Origin: Entamoeba invadens IP1
Taxonomy: Eukaryota > Evosea > Mastigamoebida > Endamoebidae
DNA length: 12,239 nt
Reading direction: 5' to 3'
Assembly (NCBI RefSeq): GCF_000330505.1
Contig: NW_004443547.1
Span: 39,658-51,896 of the forward strand
This document shows, one piece after another, positions 1 through 7,566 of this stretch (its first letter is position 1; each line of letters begins with the position of its first letter). The notes beneath the pieces are model-generated. The model made no database searches. It was given only the letters and a program-made list of their open reading frames with translations, and was not told the DNA's origin. A program made the translations under genes and the position numbers.

Positions 1-870
1 TCTTCCAGTCGACTCACCGACAGCTCTTCAAGTTCAAATGAATTACGCATACTAATAGTTGGTGATGTGAACGTCGGTAAGAGCAGTTTGGTCACTCGCT
101 TTTGTGATAAGACCTTTTCCGACACCGAGCCGTCCAACTCGAACAACACAAGAACAATCAAAGTTGATATCCCTTCTGATAAAGCAGGACCAACTTCTTT
201 AGAACTCACTGATACGGGTGGACAGGAAAGGTTTCGGACTTTGACTTCTTCGTTTGTTTCTCCATGTGGTCTGAGTTATCTTTTGCTCTTGTTATTGGAA
301 GTAATGGGTAATACTAGTAATATAATACTTATTACTATTTCATAACTATACGTCTTATATTAGATGAATAATAAATATTAACTAATAAGGTATTATAGAA
401 AGGCTCATGGCGTTTTTATCGTGTTTGACGTCTGCGACGAAAACTCCTTCAAAAGTCTAACAAACTGGGAAAAGGACATCGGCGTGTACGCTCCTTCTAA
501 ATGCGTTGTCATTGTTTTGGGGAATAAAAGTGACCTTGAAAATCATCAAGTGACCAAGGAGACGGTCGACGAATGGATGGCTCAATACTCGAATGTGAAG
601 GCGTATTACGAAGTCTCAGCAAAAGAGGGAACTTCATGCGAACAAGCCTTAACAGCTATGGCAACAGAAGTCGTCGCAGCAGTAAAGGCAAGCGATGGAG
701 AACAGCCAAAGGTCGAGCAAAAAAAAACACAAAAAAAAACTGCGTTTTGTTTTAAGTCACTGCACGAACAATTTGTTTTTGATGATGGTTCACAGGTTTT
801 TCCAACCCTTTTATGTTGTGTCGTTCCAGCAAGTTGTCTTTTTTTGTTTCTTGAATTAGATGTACTATAA
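1..870 (+). CDS. Rab-family small GTPase, 5'-truncated, one intron (join 1..251, 390..870)
   Basis: This is a GTP-binding switch of the Rab family, expected to act on vesicle membranes. The reading frame is open from base 1, so the start codon lies outside the window. Translated from base 1, the P-loop GDVNVGKSS is at residues 21-29 and the G3 motif DTGGQE at 71-76; most Rabs have DTAGQE. After splicing, the RTLTSSYYRKAHGV block closely matches Rab switch II. GNKSDL (520-537) is the G4 base motif and SAK (616-624) is G5. The switch I region is divergent. A Lys-rich tail follows. The frame as sequenced runs to a stop at 868-870 through a T-rich stretch resembling a 3' UTR and lacks a terminal prenylation motif. 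The -1 frame gives a polybasic tail ending CVLF, with a stop at 753-755, which I think is the biological end. The GTPase call is secure; the subfamily is not assigned. Confidence 0.85.
252..389 (+). other. Intron of the Rab gene (138 nt)
   Basis: The 5' splice site is GTTTGT (252-257), the Entamoeba consensus. Cutting before G252 and joining at G390, after AATAAG, restores a TCG codon and gives SSYYRKAHG, the conserved Rab sequence around switch II. A second acceptor (TATAG ending at 398) lies 9 nt downstream in the same phase and would remove YYR. The upstream acceptor is preferred because Rabs keep the YYR residues. Confidence 0.8.
719..755 (+). other. Two A9 tracts followed by a -1-frame CaaX end (CVLF, stop 753-755)
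   Basis: Runs of nine A lie at 719-727 and 731-739. In the Rab frame both contain A_AAA_AAA in slippery phase (720-726 and 732-738). A -1 shift in either run ends the protein in KKNCVLF or similar, giving a polybasic tail plus a CaaX-like prenylation box. Without the shift no terminal cysteine motif is made. A one-base indel in the assembly or strain would give the same picture, so this marks the ambiguity and does not prove recoding. Confidence 0.6.
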
Positions 871-992
871 AATATTGTTCTAAGAACCATTTTTATGGTA
901 CAATTTTAATAATAAATGATAGGATTATATTGGTGGAAAGAAAAAATAAATAAGCGCAAAAAATAAAAGGAATTTCACAAAGGAATTACAAT

Positions 993-1670
993 TTAGAGTT
1001 GGACGTTGACAAAACCATGTTCTTTGTCTTCAGTATACTTCTCACCCATTGATTTGAGTTGTTTCACAACCTCTTCTTTGATCTTAGAAAACCCAACGGT
1101 GTTATGGTGACCCATACCACATTGCAATTTAAGGATCTTCTTGCCAGCCTTTTTCCGTGAGGCAATTTCTTCTTTCATCATCATCACAGCACCATCAATC
1201 TGGAGACCATGTAAATCAATGCAATCCTCATCACACATGTAGATTTGGACTTCTTTGAATGCATCTCTGTGCGCCTGTTCTTTGGCTTTTTCGAAGGCAG
1301 CCTTTTTGTCTTGGAAAACTCCATTTAACTTTTGTGTGTCTGGGGATTTTTTCTCTTTAGCATCAAGCCACGCCTTTTTGGCGGCTTCAACGTCGTCGTG
1401 AGCTTTGTCAACTTTGCCATAGTGTTTTGCGTAAATTTCGTCAAGCAAAATACTTTTGTCGCCAGAGACAACTTCCTTCTTTCCGTTCGGTCTATTTTCA
1501 ATAACTGGTTGGTCTCCTTTAGCTTTAGGAACGTGGGTTCCTTCTTGCGGCTTATTTGAGGTGTTTTCAGTCTTTTCTTGCTTTGGTTGTGAAGCTGGTT
1601 TTGGTTGCGAAGAGGGTTTGTTCGATGTTGATGAACCAGAAGACTTTGGTTTTGAACCGAAACAACCCAT
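993..1670 (-). CDS. Smr-domain protein with N-terminal acylation motif
   Basis: A 225-residue protein with three parts. Residues 1-70 are Ser/Lys/Pro/Gln-rich and probably disordered. They open with MGCFGS, which fits the N-myristoylation pattern (Gly2, Ser6) with a palmitoylatable Cys3, implying membrane attachment. Residues 73-142 are charged and helical, with a heptad-like Ala/Lys/Asp pattern, in the position of the DUF1771 region that often precedes Smr. Residues 150-225 are the Smr (small MutS-related) domain, with DLHG at 152-155 and GMGHHN at 185-190 matching the family's DLHG and GxGxH motifs. Smr domains are nuclease or RNA/DNA-binding modules; the substrate here is unknown. The gene converges on the Rab gene. 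The ATG is supported by the acylation motif and by a TATA/Inr pair just upstream. Confidence 0.85.
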   Translation of the reverse strand: MGCFGSKPKSSGSSTSNKPSSQPKPASQPKQEKTENTSNKPQEGTHVPKAKGDQPVIENRPNGKKEVVSGDKSILLDEIYAKHYGKVDKAHDDVEAAKKAWLDAKEKKSPDTQKLNGVFQDKKAAFEKAKEQAHRDAFKEVQIYMCDEDCIDLHGLQIDGAVMMMKEEIASRKKAGKKILKLQCGMGHHNTVGFSKIKEEVVKQLKSMGEKYTEDKEHGFVNVQL

Positions 1671-1680
1671 TGAACTAGAT

Positions 1681-1714
1681 TGAATTAATAACTGAGTTGA
1701 GCCTTTTATAAAGG
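1681..1714 (-). promoter_or_regulatory. Core promoter of the Smr gene (TATA-like plus Inr-like)
   Basis: On the minus strand CCTTTATAAAAGG occupies 1714-1702 and is followed by ATTAATTCA at 1689-1681, a 7/9 match to the Entamoeba Inr AAAAATTCA. The TATA-to-Inr spacing is about 25 nt. Initiation here would give a 5' leader of roughly 10-20 nt, as usual in Entamoeba. Confidence 0.5.
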
Positions 1715-2365
1715 ACGTTTAGAGACTAAAAAAAAAGAAGAGACTCTGTTTTATCAAAACCCAAAATTACTTTGAATAGATTTTAAATTACTTTTATTAA
1801 ATTAATTTTCTTTATTAAAAATGGATCTCATGCAGTTGTGAGCTAGTATAGTGTCTCTCTTTTCCCAAATAACCCTCAATGTTATACACGTCACGGTCTG
1901 TTTTTAACAAGACTCTGATTAAACTCGTTTTAAACAAAATTAGTTTAATTTAAATACTAAATTTCGGGATATTTGGAAATTCAAAAACAGCAAATAAAAA
2001 GTATACATTTCTATTTTTATCTCATTAATTGTTTTCTTTTATTTTACTTGTAACAAGGCATATTCCGCACCCATTTATTTTTTTGGTACTTATTAAATAT
2101 TAATTACTATTATATATCGGGTTTTTATAAACACCAATAACTCTAAATCAGTAATTGCATCATTCTTATGTTTCCTTATATAACTTACAATTCAGTTTTT
2201 ATAATTTAATTTATTAATATAAATGGTATATTTATTTTTAAATTCCTTAATAGAAAAAAAAGCAAAATTTTTAGTTGTGATTTGTTTTTCATTTTAATTA
2301 AAAAAGACCGACTATTTTTTCAAATGGATTTTTTTGATGTGGTTGTAAATGGTTTATTATTCATT

Positions 2366-2461
2366 ATATTATTATAATATATATAGTATCTATTATTTAT
2401 TAGTAATAAATAATAAATAAATTATTACCAATAATATTAAATATATATTATAATATAATAT
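2366..2461. repeat. Nested AT-only inverted repeats
   Basis: A perfect 11-bp inverted repeat (2391-2401 with 2405-2415, 3-nt loop) sits inside longer imperfect arms (about 2366-2385 with 2441-2461). The bases are almost all A/T. This could extrude as a cruciform or simply reflect low-complexity AT drift. Confidence 0.45.
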
Positions 2462-2632
2462 TATTTACTATACCAATATAGTTATATTACTATACATACT
2501 ATTTCCTGCAAGACAAGACATAATTAAAAAATAGTTTTTATTTTTAATAAATTTGTAGTATAGAAATAATACAAAATTACTACTAGCAAGAACTAAAAGA
2601 TTCTAATAATTGAATAGAACAATAGTAACCAA

Positions 2633-3844
2633 TCAATTGTGAGTGAACCGATGAGCAGCGAGACGCCCATAAGACGACGCCGAGTAGAATTCATCACCCT
2701 TTTCATTCCAGCAGACGGCTGTTCCTTTACCCTTCAAAGGAATAGTGCAGAGTGGTGTGACTGATCTAATATCCCACACTTTAATTGAGTAATCGAAAGC
2801 AGCTGAAGCGAACAAATAAGGGCTCAGAGGATGCCACTGAACGTCCTGCACCATAGCGACGTGACTTTTCATCAATTTCATCGCGACGTTTTTCTGTCTT
2901 GGGTCAGAGATTCTGATGATACAGTCGTTGTGGCCGCTGAGTAACAAGTTGTTGTTAGTCGAGTAATCCAAACACAACGTCGTCTTCCCTGGCTTATAAG
3001 CGGAGATCATTGACCCATTACTAGCGTCCCAAAGAGCAATGGACCCATCAAGTGATGATGAAAAGAGTTGAGCTTCGACGGGCCATAATACTTTAGTCAC
3101 CGCTTGTGAGTGCCCAGTGATTGGCATATAAGCCGTCACTGTTTTTGTTGCACTCTTGGTACGAAGGGGGGAAGTCTGGACCGGAGTATTATAGTTCTGC
3201 AAATCCCAAATATTCACGGTCGAGTCCCAAGAGCCGGATACTAAATGTTGTCCGTCGGGGGAATAGCATACACTTTCAACAGAGCCTGTGTGTCCCTTGA
3301 GTATTGATTCTTCGTGGAATGTCTCATTTTCGAAGGCATATATAGTGATTGTATTTGACTTCCCACACGCTGCAATTCCAACATGGGAATTTGCATGTGA
3401 AACGGAAATCGATTTCACAAATTTGGGTGAAGTCATCCAATTGATTTGACCAATTTCTTTCCCACTGACTTGCGTCGCGGTGATTTGAGAAATGTTGTTC
3501 CCACTAAACAAATAGCCGTTGACTCCTCTCAAACATGTGATCCAATTCTTCTCATCGTTCTCCCAAGTCTCCTCAGGGGCGGGTAACGCAACGGTATATT
3601 CAATTTCTGTCACCGCTTCTTTACTCATGTCGCGCTCAGTCAAATGCTCCCCAAGTGTTTTCCGCAAAAAATCGCCGTTGACGATGAAATCAAAAGGTAT
3701 GTGCGTCTCTAACTGCAATAACGTGTTTATCAATTTCGATAATCCAAGTCGCGTGAGACTCAGTGGAACATCATAATTCGATGTGGGGACTTGATACCCA
3801 TTCAATTTCGTTGAAAATCGCACAATGGTGGTTGGCTCACTCAT
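2633..3844 (-). CDS. YTM1: Ribosome biogenesis protein WDR12/YTM1 (NLE domain plus WD40 propeller)
   Basis: A 403-residue intronless protein. Residues about 5-95 match the NLE/ubiquitin-like domain of Ytm1/WDR12, including VRF near the start, the VPLSLTRLGLSKLIN helix, and PFDFIVNGDFLRKTL followed by EIEYTVALP. The rest contains about seven WD repeats; the clearest are LKGHTGSV...SGSWDSTVNIWDL, ITGHSQAV...LDGSIALWDA and MKSHVAMVQDVQWHP...DYSIKVWDIR. In yeast and animals this protein, with Nop7/Pes1 and Erb1/Bop1, forms the PeBoW complex needed for 27S pre-rRNA processing and 60S assembly, and its NLE domain is bound by the AAA ATPase Rea1/midasin. It would act in the nucleolus. Its length is typical of the family. 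The ATG directly precedes the NLE domain. It is divergent from the CDC16-like gene. Confidence 0.9.
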   Translation of the reverse strand: MSEPTTIVRFSTKLNGYQVPTSNYDVPLSLTRLGLSKLINTLLQLETHIPFDFIVNGDFLRKTLGEHLTERDMSKEAVTEIEYTVALPAPEETWENDEKNWITCLRGVNGYLFSGNNISQITATQVSGKEIGQINWMTSPKFVKSISVSHANSHVGIAACGKSNTITIYAFENETFHEESILKGHTGSVESVCYSPDGQHLVSGSWDSTVNIWDLQNYNTPVQTSPLRTKSATKTVTAYMPITGHSQAVTKVLWPVEAQLFSSSLDGSIALWDASNGSMISAYKPGKTTLCLDYSTNNNLLLSGHNDCIIRISDPRQKNVAMKLMKSHVAMVQDVQWHPLSPYLFASAAFDYSIKVWDIRSVTPLCTIPLKGKGTAVCWNEKGDEFYSASSYGRLAAHRFTHN

Positions 3845-3885
3845 AGGGTTTCTCTGATTTTTCCAATTTTTCTTTTTTCGATTGG

Positions 3886-3988
3886 AATAACAATTTTAAA
3901 AACAATTTAAAATAACAATTCAAAATAACAATTTAAAATAACATTTTAAAATAACATTTTAAAATAACATTTTAATGACATTTTATTA
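3886..3988. repeat. 13-bp tandem repeat, about eight copies, in a divergent promoter
   Basis: The unit is AATAACA(A/T)TTTAA. Clear copies start at 3911, 3924, 3937, 3950 and 3963; flanking, less perfect copies start at 3886, 3898 and 3976. The left half has AACAATTT and the right half AACATTTT, so the array has two unit variants. An inverted copy of the unit lies at 4008-4020, nearer the CDC16-like gene. The array is 42-144 bases upstream of the YTM1 start codon. Confidence 0.8.
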
Positions 3989-4030
3989 TATTTGTTTATA
4001 ACCACAAAAAATTGTTATTTGAGTAACTCA

Positions 4031-4038
4031 ATTTAAAG
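4031..4038 (+). promoter_or_regulatory. TATA-like box of the CDC16-like gene
   Basis: ATTTAAAG matches the core of the Entamoeba TATA element GTATTTAAA(G/C) and lies 23-30 nt before the ATG at 4061. AAAACTGAAATTT follows at 4040-4052; a similar AAAACTGATTTT precedes the Sel1-repeat gene. Confidence 0.4.
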
Positions 4039-4060
4039 AAAAACTGAAATTTAAGGTTTG

Positions 4061-5921
4061 ATGGAAACACAAAACTACTCGGAGTATTTCTATGTTTTAG
4101 GAAAACAATATTTCACACTCGGAAATTATGAGGCGGCAAAAGAACAGTTTTTAATAGCGGCGAATGTGTCTGATTGTTTGTTTGTATATAATATTTATAA
4201 TAATAATATATTATTATATTATTCATAAATAAAAATAAATTATATATTATAATAAAAATAACTATACAGACCATGACACAGAAATTATCAGTTCACTTTG
4301 TGAAGTGCTCATACTTCTCAAGGAAAGAAAAGAAGCAGTTACTATTTTATTACGATACTTTAATATCCCACACATTTCATTGATACAACCTCCATACCCA
4401 ACCGTTAGTACTTTACAACTTTCTATTTTTATGTCAGTCTTTTCACACGACAAAAGTGCACTTGAAGTTCTTTCAAAATTTCCAACGAAGTTGACGACCT
4501 TCAATTTACACTCTCCAAGTCAAGTGATGCAAATTTCTCACATCAATTTTACATTAATCAAGTCGAAAGCCAAAAGTGATGTCTTGCGTTCATCCGAGTG
4601 TGTTTTAACAAGTGCTCTTGACTCTACAAATTTAGCTTTTTTAAATATGATAGTACACAACAAGTTACCTTTAGAACAGGCAATTTCTTCATGCAACAAG
4701 ATGATTGAAAGTTCGCAAAATTCACTGATTCGTGACTTGAACAAACTGACACTCTCTTTAATGACAAGAAATTACGTCGATTTCTTTCAACAAATTTTGA
4801 TGCTTCGACAGACCTTTCCTAAAATCGAGAGCTCTTCCTTCGTGCAATTCCTTGAGGCTTTGTTCTTCTACGAAAAACGGAAATTCACTGAAGCCCAATA
4901 TGCCCTGTCACGGTGTGTCGGGGAAAATACCGTTGTGTATTCCACGTCAATTGATTTCTGTGGGGATGTTCCAATCGAGTCAAGCGAGTTTGAGGAAGCA
5001 AACACTGACTTAGAGAAGTACAAGTTAGGCTTAAAGTTCATTCAAATTAAGAAGTATGAGAAAGCTATTCGGACACTCAAAACTATTCAAAGCCTTCGAG
5101 TAGAAGGGTGTGTTGCTTCTGGGTATGCTTATTCATTAATGGGAGAACATGGACTTGCCATTGAATGTTACAACGAAGCTTTTGAGTTAACGCCTTCGAA
5201 TTTTGAGATACAAATTTCTGCTATTCAAGAAATGATCTTAGCTAGAAATTTGAATTTGGCGGACCAGACCTTAGGGGGGATTATACCTATTGCTGTCACT
5301 TGGGAGGTCTTAGCTTCGTTGGGACAATTGAGGTATGCTCAAGGAAAGTATGCAGAAAGCTTGAAGGCGTATTCAGCTGCTGTTGATAAGTGTGGAGAAG
5401 ATAATGTTCGAATCACTAAACTGATGTATTCCAACATTGGGCATTGCTATAGGAAAATGGGGTTTGTCTTCTTTTCTCTCTGTACTATATGTCTAATATA
5501 TATATACTATAATTTTATTGTATAATTATTTTTTATAAATATATTATAAATATACTATATTTATCAGATTATAGAAGTATTATATTTTTATTCTATGTTT
5601 TATACTATATATTTATAATAAATATACTATAATTATATTATTAGTGATATTATTAGTGGAATAAACAACTAAGGAGTAGAAATTATGATACAGCCATTGA
5701 AGCATTTAATAAAGGGATGGGACACAACGATAACATCCCACTTGCTGGGATTGGGGCGTGTTTTTATAAAATGGTTTGTCTCTAGTTTTTATTTAGTTTA
5801 GAATAACAAAAAGAACAATTTGCAAGAAGCCTCGAAGTACTTCCATTGCTCTCTTGCAATCAAAGATGACTATCTCATCCAACAATTTCTGCGACTTGTG
5901 ACTTCAAAGTTGTCTCATTGA
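4061..5921 (+). CDS. CDC16: TPR protein, APC/C subunit CDC16/APC6-like (join 4061..4175, 4270..5461, 5680..5773, 5814..5921)
   Basis: Splicing three GTTTGT introns gives an uninterrupted 502-residue protein (1509 coding bases). It begins METQNYSEYFYVLGKQYF, a TPR-like helix pair, and ends with several TPRs. The C-terminal third follows the order seen in CDC16/APC6: GEHGLAIECYNEAFELTP, then LASLGQLRYAQGKYAESLKAY, then NIGHCYRKMGNYDTAIEAFN, then GIGACFYKMNNLQEASKYFH and a DD-containing helix. The family carries LGH.CRKL..Y..AL and IG..HSLMGN...A..YFH at the same places. CDC16 is a scaffold of the anaphase-promoting complex, the ubiquitin ligase that triggers mitotic exit; it has no catalytic site. 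The protein is a little shorter than yeast or animal CDC16. APC3, APC7 or APC8 are less likely alternatives. The TPR call is firm; the CDC16 identity is moderately so. Confidence 0.7.
4176..4269 (+). other. Intron 1 of the CDC16-like gene (94 nt)
   Basis: The intron starts GTTTGT (4176-4181) and ends TATACAG at 4269. The junction makes a TAC codon (AANVSD-Y-HDTE). An overlapping GTTTGT at 4180 would be out of phase. The interior is almost pure AT. Confidence 0.8.
5462..5679 (+). other. Intron 2 of the CDC16-like gene (218 nt)
   Basis: GTTTGT at 5462-5467 and GAGTAG ending at 5679. The junction makes GGA and gives the TPR sequence CYRKMG-NYDTAIEAF, which keeps the repeat register. Confidence 0.85.
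5774..5813 (+). other. Intron 3 of the CDC16-like gene (40 nt)
   Basis: GTTTGT at 5774-5779 and AAAAAG ending at 5813, phase 0. It yields FYKM-NNLQEASKYFH, aligned without a gap to CDC16 TPRs. A TAG acceptor at 5801 is also in frame but would leave a 28-nt intron and insert NNKK. Confidence 0.75.
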
Positions 5922-6120
5922 GGCGTGGGTGTACCGAATGATTATAATTGATAGCAAAGGTGTGTCTCTTATCACTGAAATACCTCTTTTGTACAATAGT
6001 AAAAATAATATAGTTAATTAATCAATAAATGAATTATTATTTTTTAATTGTATTATATAGTTAAAAAGTTAGTACCAAATAGTTTACATCAAACCTCAAA
6101 AAGTTGTCGAAAGTCACTGG

Positions 6121-6128
6121 AATGAACT
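6121..6128 (+). promoter_or_regulatory. GAAC box of the Sel1-repeat gene
   Basis: AATGAACT is an exact match to the Entamoeba GAAC core-promoter element and lies 25-32 nt upstream of the ATG at 6153. AAAACTGATTTT lies between it and the ATG and may be the initiation region. No good TATA box is seen nearby. Confidence 0.55.
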
Positions 6129-6152
6129 TAAAATGAAGTAAAACTGATTTTG

Positions 6153-7133
6153 ATGGAGGATTTAGACGAGCAAACACTTTCATTTTATACCAGACGTGCA
6201 TCATTGGGGGACAAAAGTTCGAATTTAATACTTGGCCTTCGCTTGATGGGAACCGAAGGGACCGAAAGAGAGGGAGTCTCATATATAGAGAAAGCATTTC
6301 CATTGCCTCAAGCGTATCTGTGCTATTACAAGTACAATAAAGATCAAAAGTATTTAGTCTTAGCAGCGGAAGGAGGAGTGAAAGAAGCGATGTACCCTGC
6401 TGCGTTGTATTTGTTACAAATAGAAACGGACGTAGGGAAAGCACTGACATACTTAAATATAGCCGTCAGGAATGGAGAGCCCGATGCCGCGTCATGTCTG
6501 TTACGGAGGTACATCAATCGGAAAGAGTACACTAATGCAGTCAACGTCTTTGCATCAATTAACTTCCAATTTACTGATGAGCTGAAGAAGTTAAGTGGGA
6601 TCTTAGATGTCCTCCGCGGCCGAAATGAGTCGAATACCATCAAATATTTATACGACCACCCCACCGACATCGAGTGCAAATTCTATAGCGCCGTTCACTC
6701 CCTTTCGAAAGGGAAAACTGAACTAATCCAACAATTCACAACATCAAAGGAAAAAATTGTGGGATATGAGAACGTTGGGATAACAGCATGTACTATGCTG
6801 GCAAGAGCATTGAAGAATGGAATCAATGGAATACAAAAAGACTTTGAAAAGGCAGTGCAGTGGTACATCGAGGCGGAAAAATTGGGATTCACAGACTTCT
6901 TTGAAATAGCCGAGTGCTGTAAAGAAGCTAAAAAGGTCGAATTGGAGTTCGACTATTTGAATAAAGCAGCAAGCGTCGGATGTGCACAAGCTATGGTTTT
7001 GTTGGCTAAGATCTTCATCGAAAAAAACACAGAGGACGATAAGGAAATGGCTTCTATGTGGTTGGACCAAGCTAAAGAACTTGGATCGGAGGAAGCAATT
7101 CATATCTTAGCTTCACTCAAAAGTCAAAGTTAA
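6153..7133 (+). CDS. Sel1-like repeat protein
   Basis: A 326-residue intronless protein starting MEDLDEQTLSFY; the nearest upstream in-frame codon is TTG, so the ATG at 6153 is chosen. It is built of helical hairpins of the Sel1-like (SLR) type. The best are TACTMLARALKNGINGIQKDFEKAVQWYIEAEKLG and EFDYLNKAASVGCAQAMVLLAKIF...DDKEMASMWLDQAKELG, near residues 214-315. The N-terminal half has weaker repeats such as EGGVKEAMYPAALYLLQIETDVGKALTYLNIAVRNGEPDA. SLR proteins are adaptors for signalling or ER-associated complexes; no partner can be inferred. There is no signal peptide or membrane segment. It lies 231 bases after the CDC16-like gene on the same strand but has its own GAAC box. Confidence 0.8.
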   Translation: MEDLDEQTLSFYTRRASLGDKSSNLILGLRLMGTEGTEREGVSYIEKAFPLPQAYLCYYKYNKDQKYLVLAAEGGVKEAMYPAALYLLQIETDVGKALTYLNIAVRNGEPDAASCLLRRYINRKEYTNAVNVFASINFQFTDELKKLSGILDVLRGRNESNTIKYLYDHPTDIECKFYSAVHSLSKGKTELIQQFTTSKEKIVGYENVGITACTMLARALKNGINGIQKDFEKAVQWYIEAEKLGFTDFFEIAECCKEAKKVELEFDYLNKAASVGCAQAMVLLAKIFIEKNTEDDKEMASMWLDQAKELGSEEAIHILASLKSQS

Positions 7134-7198
7134 ATTTTAATTAGTGAAGTTAAAAATCAGATGGATAGAAAATTAAAAGTATTGAATAGTTTATTTCC

Positions 7199-7228
7199 AT
7201 TTTAGAACATATGGAAGAGTTCTAAAAT
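7199..7228. repeat. Perfect 10-bp inverted repeat
   Basis: ATTTTAGAAC (7199-7208) pairs with GTTCTAAAAT (7219-7228) around a 10-nt loop, 66 bases after the stop codon of the Sel1-repeat gene. It could fold in the 3' UTR. Confidence 0.55.
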
Positions 7229-7369
7229 AGTAATAAAATGGGAATGGAAAAATACTTGAATTATTATAATTAATTAATAAAAAGTAAAAATAAAACCATT
7301 ATTATCAAGTTATTTGTTATAGTAATCGTTATAATAAATAAATAGTCAAATAAAAATTTATTGAAATTA

Positions 7370-7402
7370 GTATTAGAAATTAAGAGTTTTAATTTCTAAT
7401 AC
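7370..7402. repeat. Perfect 14-bp hairpin
   Basis: GTATTAGAAATTAA (7370-7383) is exactly complementary to 7389-7402, with a 5-nt loop GAGTT. It lies in non-coding sequence between the Sel1-repeat gene and the tRNA. Confidence 0.65.
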
Positions 7403-7566
7403 GAAATGTAACATTTATCAATAATAAATAATACATTTTGTATCATTTATAATAAAATTGTTTTTAACAAAAATTGGTTTTGTACTATTGAAATAAAGTT
7501 TATATTGAATTATAATTTCATTTAAAAATCAAAACAAGTATAAGAAGTACAAAATAAATTTATGTC

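Larger units (their letters stand above)
1671..2632. other. AT-rich spacer between the Smr and YTM1 genes
   Basis: Apart from the Smr promoter at its left end and the AT palindromes at 2366-2461, I find no gene here. Only very short frames with AT-driven composition are open. It holds the upstream region of the Smr gene and the 3' end of the YTM1 gene, both on the minus strand. Confidence 0.6.
7134..7566. other. AT-rich spacer with two hairpins
   Basis: This holds the 3' region of the Sel1-repeat gene and the 5' flank of the tRNA. No gene is seen. Inverted repeats at 7199-7228 and 7370-7402 are listed separately. Confidence 0.6.

Noticed and set aside
700..760. An intron in the Rab tail that would restore the CaaX frame
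   Set aside because: No GTTTGT donor or AG acceptor in the right place; the A tracts explain the shift better.
606..890. 94-codon open frame on the minus strand over the Rab gene
   Set aside because: It is antisense to conserved Rab motifs and low in complexity; its openness follows from the codon pattern of the real gene.
3886..3988. CRISPR-like array
   Set aside because: Units are 13 bp, contiguous and have no spacers, in a eukaryotic promoter; it is a simple tandem repeat.
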